A DNA stretch of 64,000 nt from Callipepla californica brunnescens (Eukaryota; Chordata; Aves; Galliformes; Odontophoridae), in NCBI GenBank assembly GCA_023055505.1, contig JALIRH010000049.1, forward strand, positions 2,170,001-2,234,000, given 5' to 3'. Under the pieces are notes generated by a model. The model saw only the letters and a program-made list of their open reading frames with translations, was not told the origin of the DNA and ran no database searches. A program made the position numbers and the translations under genes. Below are positions 1 to 12,821 of the stretch, in pieces; the stretch's first letter is position 1; each line of letters begins with the position of its first letter.

Positions 1-795
1 CTGTACAAAACAAGGGGCGTGCAGTGCAGTTGCTCACTCTCCACTGAGTGATGCCCAGCCCATCCCCAAATTTCAGTTGCTTCTTTCCAGCCAACTCCCC
101 ACCGGTTTTCCAGCTCTATGGCGTGATGTCACCTGGTATGGAATAGCCCTTTGGCAGCTGTCCTGGTTCTGTCCCCTCCCAGCTCCTTGTGCTGATAGAA
201 GCAGGAGGGCAGATTTAGACCAGGCACTCCAAAGGAAACAATGTACACGCTCAGTTATGCTGAGTGCTTCTCCGTGAAACTCAGAAATCTCCCCTGGTGA
301 TTGTTTCCTCACTTAGCACCCCTGTACATACCACTGAGCAACAGAGCAGAGCATTAAGGAACAGTATGGACCCACACTGGTCAATAGAGACCCATAGGAA
401 CCAGTACATGGCAGTATGAACCACTACAACCCCGTGAGAACCGGTAGGACTCAACAGTACACATTTCTCCACCACCTTCTCCCACACACGTCTGGATCAC
501 TATGGACCAGTAGGAACCAGTAGGGACCCGCAGTGGCTCCTCCAAATGCTTGCTGATTGCTTGGAAGCCCAAACCCTTCCAGCCTCCAAGCTGGAGGCAG
601 CCTGCGGCCAATGTCTCCTGGTCCCATCATGCAGTGCCCGAGCGAGAGGATGACCCGAGCTGGCTGCACAAGACTCATCTGAATTTCTCTGTTATTTGAC
701 TTCAGATATCCCCATTGGGTGACTCTGGTGTTGGTTTCCTAGAATTTGGAACCGAGAGGTGACCACGCCCTTTGCTTAAGATGAGGGCACGGAAG
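1..795. repeat. Outer arm of giant inverted repeat (left), non-ERV flank
   Basis: The reverse complement of this stretch is repeated at 48375-49169 with only scattered substitutions and no net length change (coordinates sum to 49170). It still pairs at base 1, so the arm continues beyond the window. Nothing in it looks protein-coding; the short frames have no recognisable domains. Bases about 350-535 hold a loose minisatellite of ACCAGTAGG/GACCCATAG-type words, common in galliform DNA. The flank matters because it is duplicated together with the ERV: the two proviruses are copies of one integration and not independent insertions. Confidence 0.85.
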
Positions 796-1338
796 TGTCA
801 ACGGTTTACCAGGCTGGATCGGCCCGGTTCCATGACGATTGGTGCAGGGGACCCACGGACCCACGCCCCAGGGAGATGGGCCTAGAAACAAAACAGCGGC
901 AACGATCTGAGGAGGAAAACTAATTTACTAAATAAGATATCAGAAAGCAAAATAACACAATATAATACAATATAATTGGAATTAAGGCTAATGAATCAAA
1001 TAAAATGAGCAAGAGAGAGTGTCCGATAAACCGAAGGCCTTACGCTAACGCTGAAGGTGATACGGCAGCGAGCACCCACTGCTGAGTCGATCCCGAAGGA
1101 AAAAAGAGTGTCCCGTGACCGCTGAGGGTTTTTATCTGTTCCCTCTGAGCGGAAAACACGTAAAAATACAAAGCATTGCAAAGTCCTCTGGGGAATGTAG
1201 TGCTTCTTCTCTTCTGAGACAGGTATACCTGGAATTATCAATGATCTATGGAGCTGGAGTATTAGCTCTTTAACTCTTAATGCAATACATGATGTTATGA
1301 TGTGGAATACCAGTACCAAAAATCATAAAACCATGACA
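796..1338 (-). repeat. 3' LTR of left provirus (subtype A, 543 bp)
   Basis: It begins TGTCATGG and ends GTTGACA on the minus strand, giving TGTC...GACA ends. It is collinear with the right 3' LTR at 47832-48374, which has the same length. It carries the subtype-A segment with the GAGTTAAAGAGCTAATACTC block, absent from the array LTRs, plus a conserved core with an ACGTG word and a GATAAAAA TATA-like box. Confidence 0.9.
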
Positions 1339-1354
1339 TTCCACCCCTTATTCC
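1339..1354 (-). promoter_or_regulatory. Polypurine tract of left provirus
   Basis: On the minus strand GGAATAAGGGGTGGAA abuts the LTR start TGTCATGG directly. A purine run in this position is the usual plus-strand primer of retroviruses. The identical tract is present in the right copy at 47816-47831. Confidence 0.7.
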
Positions 1355-1450
1355 ACATCGTTACATCATGCTTGATACATACAGAATAACAATGATTAAC
1401 ATGCATTAGATATACACACACACAACATATATACAAGTATATACATGGAA

Positions 1451-2122
1451 TTACTGACTGCACTCCCCCAACATCAAATTCCCTTGTGGTACACACTGAA
1501 CATCCCCATTCTTCTGCATCACCCACCAAGTGGACCCAGGTCCCTGAGCAAAGACAGTTCCACGGAGAGGTTTGCCCTTTCCAGAAGCTGGAAGTACCCA
1601 AACTGCTTTCCCCAACATGTTCTTTACATGTACTACAGGGACCTTATCTCCCTCCACTGTAGGTAGAGAGCTGGATTGGGCAGGACCATCACGATTGATG
1701 GATCCTCGAGTGTTGACCAACCAGCTGGCTTCTGCCAAATGCTTCTCCCAGTGCTTAAATGTTCCGCCACCCATTGCTTTCAACATGGTTTTCAGCAACC
1801 CATTGTATCTTTCAATCTTACCAGAAGCTGGTGCGTGATAGGGGATATGATAAATCCATTCAATGCCATGATCTTTGGCCCAATTACTTACAAGAGAATT
1901 TTTGAAATGAGTCCCATTATCTGACTCAATTCTTTCTGGAGTACCATGTCGCCATAGGACTTGCTTCTCGAGACCTAGAATGGTGTTTCGGGCGGTAGCA
2001 TGGGGTACTGCATATGTTTCAAGCCACCCAGTAGTTGCTTCCACCATGGTGAGCACATAATGTTTACCATTGCGAGATCGTGGCAAGGTGATATAATCAA
2101 CCTGCCACGCCTCCCCATATTT
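1451..2122 (-). pseudogene. pol: Integrase catalytic core and C-terminus, left ERV (after amber stop)
   Basis: This is the in-frame continuation of pol after the TAG at 2123-2125. It shows the retroviral integrase D,D-35-E triad: the first Asp in WQVDY just after the stop, the second in ESDNGTHF, and the Glu in GKIERYNG exactly 35 residues after the second Asp. The C-terminal part, with WVLPASGKGK and STWWVM words, looks like the integrase DNA-binding/SH3-like end. The zinc-binding HHCC domain lies before the stop. The first ATG-like codon in the track of this frame is at 2086, but there is no reason to think translation starts there. As it stands, the integrase is cut between its zinc domain and its core. 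Confidence 0.85.
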
Positions 2123-4594
2123 CTACTTTTGCCATCGTCCTTCCCCCCAAAGAGGTTTCATCCTCTTGGCTTGTTTAATTGTGGAGCAAGTATCACAGTC
2201 ATGGATAACCTGTGCAATAGCGTCCATAGTTAAGTCCACCCCTCGGTCTCTAGCCCATTTATATGTTGCATCTCTTCCTTGATGGCCTGAGGTCTCATGG
2301 GCCCATTGAGCTAAAAATAATTCACTCTTATGTTGCCAGTCCAAGTCTACTTGAGCCATCTTAACTTTGGCAGCTCGATCTACCTGATGGTTATTCTTTT
2401 GTTCTTCAGTTGCCCAGCTTTTAGGAACATGAGCATCTACATGGCGCACCTTTACAACCATATTCTTTACTCGGGCAGCAATATCTTTCCACAGTTCAGC
2501 AGCCCAAATAGGTTTACCCCTCCGTTGCCAGCCATTTTGTTCCCATTGCTGTAACCACCCCCATAAGGCATTTGCCACCATCCATGAGTCAGTGTAAAGA
2601 TAAAGCACTGGCCAACTCTCGCATTCAGCAACATCTAAGGCCAGTTGGACAGCCTTTACCTCTGCAAATTGGCTTGATTCTCCTTTTCCTTCAGTGGCCT
2701 CTGCAACTTGTCGCGTGGGGCTCCACACAGCAGATTTCCATCTGCGGTGCTTTCCCACAATGCGACACGATCCATCTGTGAACAGGGCGTATCTCTTTTC
2801 ATTGTCTGGTAGTTCATTGTATGGTGGGGCCTCTTTAGCACGTGATACCTCCTCTGCTGGGGTTGTTCCAAACTTTTTACCTTCAGGCCAGTCCATGATC
2901 ACCTCCAGGATTCCTGGACGGTTGGGGTTCCCCATCCGAGCTCGCTGTGTAATCAGCGCAATCCACTTACTCCAAGTGGCATCAGTAGCATGATGGGTAG
3001 AGGGAACTGTTCCTTTGAACATCCAGTTCAGTACTGGCAGTCGAGGTGCCAGAAGGAGCTGCGTTTCGGTACCGATTACTTCGGAAGCAGCTCGAACCCC
3101 CTTGTACACGGCTAAGATTTCCTTCTCAGTTGGAGTGTAGCGCTCCTCAGACCCCCTGTATGCTCGACTCCAGAATCCAAGGGGTCGGCCTCGGGTCTCT
3201 CCAGAAGCTCTTTGCCACAAACTCCAAGTGGGACCTTCCTTTCCAGCAGCAGTGTAGAGGATGTTCTTTACATCCTGTCCCATCCGCCCTGGCCCCAGGG
3301 CCACGGCACGGGCTATCTCCTGCTTAATTTGCTCAAAAGCCTGCTGCTGCTCAGGGCCCCACACAAAATCATTCTTCTTCCGGGTCACCTGATAAAGGGG
3401 GCTCACAATGAGGCTGTAGTTTGGAACATGCAGTCTCCAAAATCCCACTACACCCAGAAAAGCTTGGGTCTCTGTCTTATTGGTGGGTGGAGACATGGCA
3501 GTAATTTTGTCAATCACATCTGTTGGGATGTGACGACGTCCATCTTGCCACTTAATGCCTAGGAACTGAATTTCTTGTGCAGGCCCTTTTACTTTGCTTC
3601 GCTTAATAGCGAAGCCAGCTCGCAGGAGGATCTGGATTATTTTCTCTCCTTTCTTAAAAACTTCCTCTGCTGTATTGCCCCATACAACAATATCATCGAT
3701 GTACTGCAGATGCTCAGGAGCGCCGCCCTGTTCCAATGCAGTTTGGATCAACCCATGGCAAATGGTTGGGCTGTGCTTCCACCCCTGGGGCAAACGGTTC
3801 CAGGTGTACTGAACGCCTCTCCAGGTGAAGGCAAACTGTGGCCTGCATTCTGTGGCCAAGGGAATTGAAAAGAAGGCGTTAGCAATGTCAATCGTGGCAT
3901 ACCACTTGGCTGCTTTTGACTCCAGTTCATACTGGAGTTGAAGCATGTCTGGCACAGCAGCACTCAGTGGAGGTGTGACTTCATTCAGGCCACGGTAATC
4001 TACCGTCAGCCTCCATTCTCCATTGGCTTTACGCACCGGCCATATGGGGCTGTTAAACGGGGAGTGAGTTTTGCTAATCACTCCCTGGCTCTCTAGCTGA
4101 CGAATCTGGTTATGAATGGGGAGCAAGGAATCCCTGTTGGTGCGGTACTGCCGTCTGTGCACCGTTTTTGTAGCAATTGGTACCTGTTGCTCCTCCACTT
4201 GTAGCAACCCCACAACAGATGGATCTTCTGACAGGCCAGGTAAAACAGATAGTTGCTTAATGCTATCTGTGTCCACAGTAGCTATTCCAAAAGCCCATCG
4301 ATACCCCTTGGGATCCTTAAAGTGCCCCCTTCTGAGATAGTCTATACCAAGTATGCATGGGGCCCCCTGTCCGGTCACTATAGGATGCTTCTGCCAGTCT
4401 TTACCCGTGAGGCTTATTTCTGCCTCCAGCACAGACAATTCCTGAAAGCCCCCAGTCACTCCAGAGAGATGAATCAATTCTGCCCCTTTATAACTTGAAG
4501 GCATTAGAGTACATTGTGCACCAGTATCCACCAGTGCCTCATATTTCTGTGGGTTTGATGTGCCAGGCCACCGAATCCACACAGTCCAATACAC
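2123..4594 (-). pseudogene. pol: Protease-RT-RNase H-integrase N-terminus, left ERV
   Basis: An uninterrupted frame of 823 codons. The order is retropepsin (VDTGAQCT active site; ILGIDYL near the end), reverse transcriptase (SPIWPVRKANGEW, LPQGWKHSP, and the YIDD catalytic motif in QYIDDIVVWG), RNase H (FTDGSC, QFAEVKA, LYTDSW, HQVDRAA) and the integrase zinc domain with its H-H-C-C residues (ending CDTCS). It ends at TAG 2123-2125, immediately before the integrase core. The frame is the same as that of the Gag-like ORF, separated by a UAG at 4637-4639, so expression by stop readthrough is likely and the start given is only the first near-cognate codon. It is the better-preserved of the two pol copies. 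About a dozen residues differ from the right copy. Confidence 0.9.
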
Positions 4595-4636
4595 TCTATT
4601 ATCCCTCTCCCTCCTCTGGCTGAGGGCAGGGCCCCT

Positions 4637-4639
4637 CTA
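4637..4639 (-). promoter_or_regulatory. UAG at the gag/pol junction (probable readthrough site), left
   Basis: On the minus strand the context is AATGAATAGAGGGGCCCTG. The Gag-like and Pol frames are the same frame on either side, with no other stop up to the protease. This is the gammaretrovirus arrangement, where Pol is made by readthrough of a UAG. It is identical in the right copy at 44537-44539. In the left copy an earlier TGA at 4736-4738 also interrupts the Gag-like frame. Confidence 0.6.
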
Positions 4640-4735
4640 TTCATTACCTGTAGTGACAGGAACAACTTCGCTGGTAGTTGCTCTGTGTTGTAATTCTCTC
4701 ACCCGTGCTCACAGTGCAGGGGTGGGTTTTTGATG

Positions 4736-6379
4736 TCATTCCTTCATATCTTCTCCATTTGCACGTAAGTAACTCCACAAAGCCGCGCGCGACATGAAGT
4801 TAGTGCTGTCATTTGCTCGAGCAGGACGGCGTCTGCTACTGATAGCTACAATTGATTCAACCCTATCAATCAGTTGGGATAATTTTCCCAGTATATCTTC
4901 CATTTGTCCTTCGAACTTTGATATGGCTGAAATGGACGCGTATGGCGGTGGAAATTTTTGTTCAAAGTTTTGAAGTGTAAGAATTAGTTCAAAAACTGGG
5001 GGTTTTCTGTCTTGGTCCTCATATCTGTTGAACGTTGTCACTAGTGTACCGGCGTACCTTTCTGGTGCTGACTTTGAAAGCTTCTGACATATTTCGGGTG
5101 TACTCCTTACTTTCTCTGGATCATGGTCCTGATCGTCAGGATCAAAGGTGGGATCATACAGCATTTCCGCCACAGCTGTTTCTCTCAAATACTGGATGCC
5201 TTCCTCAATAGTTTTCCACCTTTTCACTTTAGGTGCCAGGTCACTCTTGTAGGGATATCTTTCCCTCACAGCTACTAGCATTCGTTGCCAGAGGCTGGCG
5301 ATTCCATCCATATACCTGCTGATTCCTCTGTCGACAGCCGGATCTCGGGCAATGTTTCCTAGTCGGCGAGCTTCGTTACTATCAAGGGACACACTGTTGG
5401 CCCCATTGTCCCAACACCGAAGCAACCAAGTGACAATACTCTCATCCGGACGTCGAACAAACTCCTTTCTTGAGCCTTGGATCTCAGACATTTTCATGGG
5501 CCGACGAAACGTCGTAACTTTAACTTTCTCTTCACCTTCATCATCACTTTCTTCTCCATGTCTCTCACTTTTCTTTGTTGCCTTTCTCGATGGTGGGGGG
5601 GTTGTGGCCACCCCCTCACCTATATCTTCCTCTTCTTTCGGCACCTCTTCTTTGCGTTCTAGGCGCGAGGACACACGTTTCCATTTCTTGCCTTCCACAG
5701 GGGCAACTAACTTTGATACTGGTGCTTCCTTTGGCTGGTCAGGTGTGACCGGGAGGTTTTCCTCTTTGGTTTGGGCCTCAGTTTGGACACTCTCTCCCTT
5801 CACAATAATATATAAACCTCGGGTAGCATAAGCCAAGCCCCAAATAAGCTGGTCCACCTCAGATCTTTCTGAGCCGCAACACCCTTTACTCAGATACAGG
5901 CCTAGCTCCTCAGGATCCTGCAATTGTTCGGGAGAAAAATCCCATGACACCGGATGTCCCCATGCTTCTAATTTCTTTCCTAAAACTCTCCACTCTCCCT
6001 GCCATTCAACATTCTCTGTTTCTGGGAGAAGCTTCCTGCACATGATGTAAAGTGCTACTACATGAAAGAGGACTAATATCCCAATTATTAACACCATCCC
6101 TAAGCTGTGATCTTGAAAATTCATAAAAAACTGAGAGGGGAACCTGGATACCCATTCAAACATCACATGGTTCGTTAACATGCTATCGTTTGTTCCATTA
6201 GCTGGGGTGCCCTGGTATCTGGCAGGTGCCTCTATCATTGCTTTTAATTTATCATATAGGGACCAGAAACAATGGAACAGAATGGCAAACCTAACCAAGT
6301 TCCAGTACGTTTTGAGCATTAAGAGGGAAAAAACAATGAAATGCAGCCCCTTTAAGAGCAGTTCAAAATGAGAGAACAT
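4736..6379 (-). pseudogene. gag: Gag-like ORF with two membrane-like segments, left ERV
   Basis: 547 codons from an ATG just downstream of an A-rich leader. Residues about 10-42 and 92-113 are strongly hydrophobic and could span membranes. Residues about 228-310 are highly charged (KKWKRVSSRLERKEE, then EESDDEGEE). From about 310 to 410 there is a capsid-like region (TWLLRCWDNGA...). A PPPY late-domain-like motif sits at 477-480, and 485-515 is a probable coiled coil. No CCHC zinc knuckle is visible. The frame stops at TGA 4736-4738, where the right copy has TGG and runs 33 codons further to the UAG; the stop is therefore a private mutation. The protein could be a Gag or an ENS-1/ERNI-type product; the membrane segments are unusual for Gag. 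Confidence 0.75.
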
Positions 6380-6570
6380 TTTTTTTTTTCTTTACTATAA
6401 CAAGTTAGCAGCACCCATAAAAGTTTACAGATATCCCAGAACAACTGGCAGTACGCCCAGACTTCAAGGTCGTGTTATGCCGTACAGTACCTGCAGTACA
6501 GATAAGCTTGCTAGCGAGAGACAGAGATTCACTCTAAAAGTATGTCTCTGCCCGGCTAAGGCGGTTCGGG

Positions 6571-6587
6571 CCGCAAGTTGGGTGCCA
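6571..6587 (-). promoter_or_regulatory. Primer-binding site, left provirus (divergent)
   Basis: On the minus strand TGGCACCCAACTTGCGG follows the 5' LTR after a short T run. It differs at a few positions from the right copy (TGGCGCCCAACGTGGG), which fits the 3' end of tRNA-Lys1,2. Either the left site has decayed or it derives from an element using another tRNA. Confidence 0.6.
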
Positions 6588-6594
6588 AAAAAAA

Positions 6595-7168
6595 TGTCAA
6601 CGATTCAACGGGCTGGATCGGCCCGGCTCCGCGACGACAGGTGCGGGGGACCCACGGACCCACACCCCAGGAAAAGGGAAAGAAAAAGAGAAAAAGGGAA
6701 AAGGGAGATGGGCCTAGAAACAAAACAGCGGCAACGATCTGAGGAGGAAAGCTAATTTACTAAATAAGATATCAGAAAGTAAAATAACACAATATAATAC
6801 AATATAATTGGAATTGAGGCTAATGAATCAAATAAAATGAGCATGAGAGAGTGTCCAAAAAACCGAAGGCCTTACGCAAACGCTGAAGGCGATACGGCAG
6901 CGAGCACCCACTGCTGAGACGATCCCGAAGGAAAGAGAGCGTCCAGTGAACACTGAGGGTTTTTATCTGTTCCCTCTGAGCGGAAAACACGTAAAAATAC
7001 AAAGCACTGCAAAGTCCTCTGGGTAATGTAGTGCTTCTTCTCTTCTGAGACAGGTATACCTGGAATTATCAATGATCTATGGAGCTGGAGTATTAGCTCT
7101 TTAACTCTTAATGCAATACATGATGTTATGATGTGGAATACTAGTACAGAAATCCTAAAACAATGACA
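6595..7168 (-). repeat. 5' LTR of left provirus (subtype A, 574 bp)
   Basis: It begins TGTCATTG and ends CGTTGACA on the minus strand. It is the same subtype as the two 3' LTRs but about 30 bases longer, because of a pyrimidine-rich insertion (plus-strand AGGAAAAGGGAAAGAAAAAG region, about 6668-6703). It has numerous substitutions relative to the 3' LTR at 796-1338, so the insertion is not recent. It abuts the minisatellite at 7169. Confidence 0.88.
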
Positions 7169-9106
7169 GAATCAATGTGACCATAGGGATCAATGGGGCC
7201 ATAGGGATCCATGGGGCCATAGAACTCAAAGGGGCCATAGGGATCAATATGAGCAAAGGAATAAGTGGGACCATAGGAATCAGTGGGGCCATAAAACTCA
7301 ATGTGGCCATAGGGATCAATGGGACCATAGGAATCAATGGGGCCATAAGAATCAGTAAGGCCATACGAATCAGTGGGGCCATAGAGATCAATGGGGCCAT
7401 AGGAATCAATGGGGCCACAGGGATCAATGGGGCCACAGGGATCAATTGGGCCATAAGAATCAATGGGGCCATAGGAATCAATGGAGCCATAGGGATCAAT
7501 GGGGCCATATAACTCAATGGGGCCACAGGGATCAATGGGGCCATAGGAATCAATGGGGCCATAGGAATCAGTGGGGCCATAGGAATCAATGGGGCCATAG
7601 GAATCAGTGGGGCCATAGGGATAAAAGGGGCCATAGGAATCAATGCGGCCATAGGGATAAATGGTGCCTTAGGAATCGATGGTGCCATAGGGATCTATGA
7701 GGCCATAGGGATCGATGAGGCCATAGGAATCAATGGAGCCATTGAACTCAATGGGGCCATAGGTATCAATGGGGCCAAAGGAATCAATGGTGTTATAGGA
7801 ATGAATGGAGCTATAGAACTCAATGGGGTCATAGGGATCAATGGGACCATAGAACTCAATGGGGCAATAGGGATCAATGGGGCAATAGGGATCAATGGGG
7901 CCATAGGGATCGATGAAGCCATAGGGATCATCGGGGCCATAGGGATCATCGGGGCCATAGGAATCAATGGGGCCATAGGAATCAATGGGGCCATAGAACT
8001 CAATGGGGCCATAGAACGCAATGGGGCCATAGGGATCAATGGGGCCCTAAAGATCAATGGGGCCATATAACTCAATGGGGCCATAGAACTCAATGGGGCC
8101 ATAGGGATCAATGGGGCCATATAACTCAATGGGGCCATAGAACTCAATGGGGCCATAGGGATCAATGGGACCATAGGAATCAATGGGGCCATAGGGATCA
8201 ATGGGACCATAGGGATCAATTGGGCCATAGAACTCAACGGGGCCATAGGAATCAATGTGGCCATAGAACTGAAAGGGGCCATAAAAATCAAAGGGGCCAC
8301 AGGAATCAATGGGGCCATAGGGATCAATGGTGCCACAGCAATCAATGGGACAATAGGAATCAATGGGGCCATAGAACTCAGAGGGGCCATAGAACTCAAT
8401 GGGGCAATAGGGATCAATGGATTCAAAGAACTCAAAGGAGCCATAGAACTCAATGGGGATAGGGATCAATTGGGCCATAGAACTCAATGGGGCCATAGGA
8501 ATCAATGAGGACATAGAACTGAAAAGGGGTTATAAAAATCAATGGGGCCATAGGGATCAATGAAGCCATAGAACTCAATGGAGCCATATAACTCAAAGGG
8601 GCCATAGGGATCAATGGGGCCACAGCGATCAATGGGGCCATAGGACTCAATGGGGCCATAGGGATTAATGGGGCCATAGGGATCAATAAGGCCATAGGAA
8701 TCCATGCGGCCATAGAACTCAATGGGGCCATAGGGATCAATGGGGCCATATGGATCAATGGGGCAATCGGAATCAATGGGGCCATAGGGATCAATGGGGC
8801 AATAGGAATTACTGTGGCCATATGTATCAGTGGGGACATAGAACTCAATGGGCCCTAGTGATCAATGGGACCATAGGAATCAATAGGGCCACAGGAATAA
8901 GTGGGGCCATAGGAATCAGTGGGGCCATAAAAATCAATGGGGCCATAGAAATCAATGGGGCCATAGGGATCAATGTGGCCACAGGAATCAATGGGGCCAT
9001 AGGAATCAATGGGGACATAGGGATCAATGGGTCCATAGGAATCAATGGGGCCTTAGGAATCAATGGGGCCATGGGGATTAAACGGGCCCTAGGGATCAAT
9101 GGGGCC

Positions 9107-9368
9107 TGTCGTGGTTTTATGATTTTTTGGTACTGCTATTCCACATCATGGCATCATGTAGTGCATTGGGAGTCAGGGAGAACTACATTCCCCAGAGGAC
9201 TTTGCAATGCTTTGTTTTTTTTTCACGTGTTTTCCGCTCAGAGGGAACAGATAAAAACTCTCTGCGGTCACGGGACGTTCTCTCTCTTTCCTCTAGGATC
9301 ACTTAGGAGTGGGTGCTCGCTGCCTTCCGCCTTCAGCGTTAGCGTAAGGCCTTCGGTTTATCGGGCAC

Positions 9369-9404
<36 letters not shown>

Positions 9405-9649
9405 GTTTTGTTTGATTAATTAGGCGTAATTCCAAATTGTATTGCATTATATTGTGTTATTTACTTCCTGATGTCTTATTTAGTAAATTAGCTTTTCCCC
9501 CTCAGATCGTTGCCGCTGTTTTGTTTTGGGGCTTATTTCCTTTTTTTTTTTTTCCTTTTCGCCCTTTCCCCTGTCCAGAGTGTGGGCCTGTGGGTCTCCT
9601 TCCTCGGTTGTTGCGGGGCTGGGCCGAACCGGCCCTCAAACCCCTGACA
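9107..9649 (+). repeat. Solo LTR 1 in the array (subtype B)
   Basis: 543 bp, TGTCGTGG...CCCTGACA. It is inserted in a unit between ...ATGGGGCC and GGCCATAG, so GGCC is duplicated (4-bp target duplication). Subtype B lacks the GAGTTAAAGAGC block of subtype A and carries a (CT)n microsatellite (about 9368-9402). The ACGTG and GATAAAAA core is shared with subtype A. No internal proviral sequence follows. Confidence 0.9.
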
Positions 9650-12280
9650 GGCCATAGAACTCAATGGGGCCATAGGAATCAATGGGACCATAGAACTCAA
9701 TGGTGCAGTAGGGATCAATGTGACCACAGGGATCAATGGGACCATAGGGATCAGTGGGGCCATAGGGATCAATGGGGCCATAGGGATCAATGGGGACATA
9801 GGGATCAATGGGACCATTGGAATCAATGGGACCAGAGGAGTCAATGGGGCCATAGAACTCCATAGACCCATAGGGATTAATGGGGCCATAGAACTCAGTG
9901 GGGCCATAGGAATCAATGCAGCCATAGGAATCAATGGGGCTATGGGAACCTATGGGGCCAACGGGGTCAATGGGGCCATCGGGATCAATGGGGCCATAGA
10001 GATCAATAGGGCCATAGGGATCAATGGGGCCATAGAAATCAATGGTGCCATTGGGATCAATGGGGACATAGGGATCTATGGGGCCTTAGAACTCATTGGG
10101 GCCGTAGGAATCAATGGGGCCATAGAACTCATTGGGGCCGTAGGAATCAATGGGGCCATAGAACTCAATGGGGCCATAGGGATCAAGGGGGACATAGGAA
10201 TCAATGGGGCCAAAGGAATCAATGGGGCAATAGGAATCAGAGGGGCCGTAGGAATCAATGGGGCCATAGGGATCAGTGGGGCCATAGTAATCAGTGGGGC
10301 CTGAGGAATAAATGAGGCACTCGGGATCAATGGGGCCATAGGGATCGATGGGGCCATAGGGATCAATGTGGCCATAGGGATCAATGGGGCCATAGGAATC
10401 AATGGGGCCAGAGGAATCGATGGGGCCATAGGGATAGATGAGGCCATAGGAATCAATGGGGCCATAGGAATCAATGGGGCCATAGAGATCAATGGGGCCA
10501 TAGGGATCAATGGGGTCATAGAACTCAATGGGGCCTCTAGAACTCAATGGGGCCATAGGAATCAATGGGACCATAGGAATCAAAGGGGCCATAGGAATCC
10601 ATGGGGCCATAGAACTCAAAGGGGCCATAGGGATCAATGGGGCCATAGGGATCAATGGAGCCAAAGAACTCAAAGGAGCCATAGAACTCAATGGGGCCAT
10701 AGGGATCAATTGTGCCATTGAACTCAATGGGGCCATAGGGATCAATGGAGCCATAAGGATCAATGGCGCCATAGGGATCAATGGGGCCACAGGGATCGAT
10801 GGGGCCATAGGGACCAATGGGGCCAAAGGAATCAAAGGAGCCATAGAACTCAATGGGGCCATAGAACTCAATGGGGCCATAGGGATCAATGGGACCATAG
10901 GAATCAATGGGGCCATAGGAATCAATGGGGCCATAGGGATCAATAGGGCCATAAGGATCAATAGGGCCATAGGGATCAATGGAACCATAGGGATCAATGG
11001 AGCCATAGAACTCAATGTGGTCATAGGGATCAATGGGACCGTAGGAATCAATGGGTCCATACAGATCAGTGGGGCCATAGGAATCAATAAGGCCTTAGGG
11101 ATCAATGGGGCCATAGGGATCGATGGGGCCTTCGGGATCAATGGGGCCATAGGAATCAATGATGCCATAGGGATCAATGGGGCCTTAGGAATCAATGGGG
11201 CCAAAGAAATCGATGGGGCCAAAGAAATCGATGGGGCCATAGAACTCAAAGAGGCCATAGGAATCAATGGGGCCATAGGAATCAATGGAGCCATAGAACT
11301 CATTGGGGCCATAGAGATCGATGGTGCCTTAAAAATCAATGGGGCCATAGAACTCAATGGGGCCATAGAACTCAAAGGGGCCAAAAAAATCAATGGGACC
11401 ATAGGAATCAATGGGGCCATAGAACTCAAAGGGGCAATAGGGATCAATGGGGCCATAGGGATCAATTGAACCATAGAACTCAATGGGGCCATAGAACTCA
11501 AAGGGGCCATAGGAATCAATGGGGCCATAGGAATCAATGGGGCCATAGAACTCAGTGGGGCCATAGAACTCAATGGGGCAATAGGGATCAATGGATTCAA
11601 AGAACTCAAAGGAGCCATAGAACTCAATGGGGATAGGGATCAATTGGGCCATAGAACTCAATGGGGCCATAGGAATCAATGAGGACATAGAACTGAAAAG
11701 GGGTTATAAAAATCAATGGGGCCATAGGGATCAATGAAGCCATAGAACTCAATGGAGCCATATAACTCAAAGGGGCCATAGGGATCAATGGGGCCACAGC
11801 GATCAATGGGGCCATAGGACTCAATGGGGCCATAGGGATTAATGGGGCCATAGGGATCAATAAGGCCATAGGAATCCATGCGGCCATAGAACTCAATGGG
11901 GCCATAGGGATCAATGGGGCCATATGGATCAATGGGGCAATCGGAATCAATGGGGCCATAGGGATCAATGGGGCAATAGGAATTACTGTGGCCATATGTA
12001 TCAGTGGGGACATAGAACTCAATGGGCCCTAGTGATCAATGGGACCATAGGAATCAATAGGGCCATAGGAATAAGTGGGGCCATAGGAATCAGTGGGGCC
12101 ATAAAAATCAATGGGGCCATAGAAATCAATGGGGCCATAGGGATCAATGTGGCCACAGGAATCAATGGGGCCATAGGAATCAATGGGGACATAGGGATCA
12201 ATGGGTCCATAGGAATCAATGGGGCCTTAGGAATCAATGGGGCCATGGGGATTAAACGGGCCCTAGGGATCAATGGGGCC
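9107..12280 (+). repeat. Higher-order module 1 (LTR plus ~2.6 kb of units), 3174 bp
   Basis: This runs from LTR 1 to the base before LTR 2. The pattern of unit variants after LTR 1 (from GGCCATAGAACTC on) recurs after LTR 2 at 12822, and the block before LTR 1 (unique words ATTCAAAGAACTC and GGGGTTATAAAAATC) recurs before LTR 2. The next module (12281-15416) is 38 bases shorter: two 18-bp units plus a two-base change in the LTR CT run. Confidence 0.85.
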
Positions 12281-12545
12281 TGTCGTGGTTTTATGATTTT
12301 TTGGTACTGCTATTCCACATCATGGCATCATGTAGTGCATTGGGAGTCAGGGAGAACTACATTCCCCAGAGGACTTTGCAATGCTTTGTTTTTTTTTCAC
12401 GTGTTTTCCGCTCAGAGGGAACAGATAAAAACTCTCTGCGGTCACGGGACGTTCTCTCTCTTTCCTCTAGGATCACTTAGGAGTGGGTGCTCACTGCCGT
12501 CCGCCTTCAGCGTTAGCGTAAGGCCTTCGGTTTATCGGGCACTCA

Positions 12546-12576
<31 letters not shown>

Positions 12577-12821
12577 GTTTTGTTTGATTAATTAGGCGTA
12601 ATTCCAAATTGTATTGCATTATATTGTGTTATTTACTTCCTGATGTCTTATTTAGTAAATTAGCTTTTCCCCCTCAGATCGTTGCCGCTGTTTTGTTTTG
12701 GGGCTTATTTCCTTTTTTTTTTTTTCCTTTTCGCCCTTTCCCCTGTCCGGAGTGTGGGCCTGTGGGTCTCCTTCCTCGGTTGTTGCGGGGCTGGGCCGAA
12801 CCGGCCCTCAAACCCCTGACA
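12281..12821 (+). repeat. Solo LTR 2 in the array (subtype B)
   Basis: 541 bp, with the same GGCC/GGCC flanks as LTR 1. It is nearly identical to LTR 1, with a CT run one repeat shorter and scattered substitutions. Confidence 0.9.

Larger units (their letters stand above)
796..7168 (-). mobile_element. Env-less endogenous retrovirus, left copy
   Basis: A provirus of about 6.4 kb on the minus strand: 5' LTR 7168-6595, primer-binding site, a Gag-like ORF, an in-frame UAG, protease-RT-RNase H-integrase, polypurine tract, and 3' LTR 1338-796. Only about 112 bases separate the end of integrase from the 3' LTR, so there is no room for env. Its flanks do not match: the 5 bases upstream of the 5' LTR read GATTC on the minus strand and the 5 bases after the 3' LTR read CTTCC, so no target duplication survives. 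Avian ERVs with this Gag-like/Pol layout include the group tied to the chicken ENS-1/ERNI gene (Soprano LTR). That link is recalled and not tested. Confidence 0.92.

Noticed and set aside
1339..1450. An env gene between integrase and the 3' LTR
   Set aside because: Only about 112 bases, with a CA-rich microsatellite stretch, lie there in each copy.
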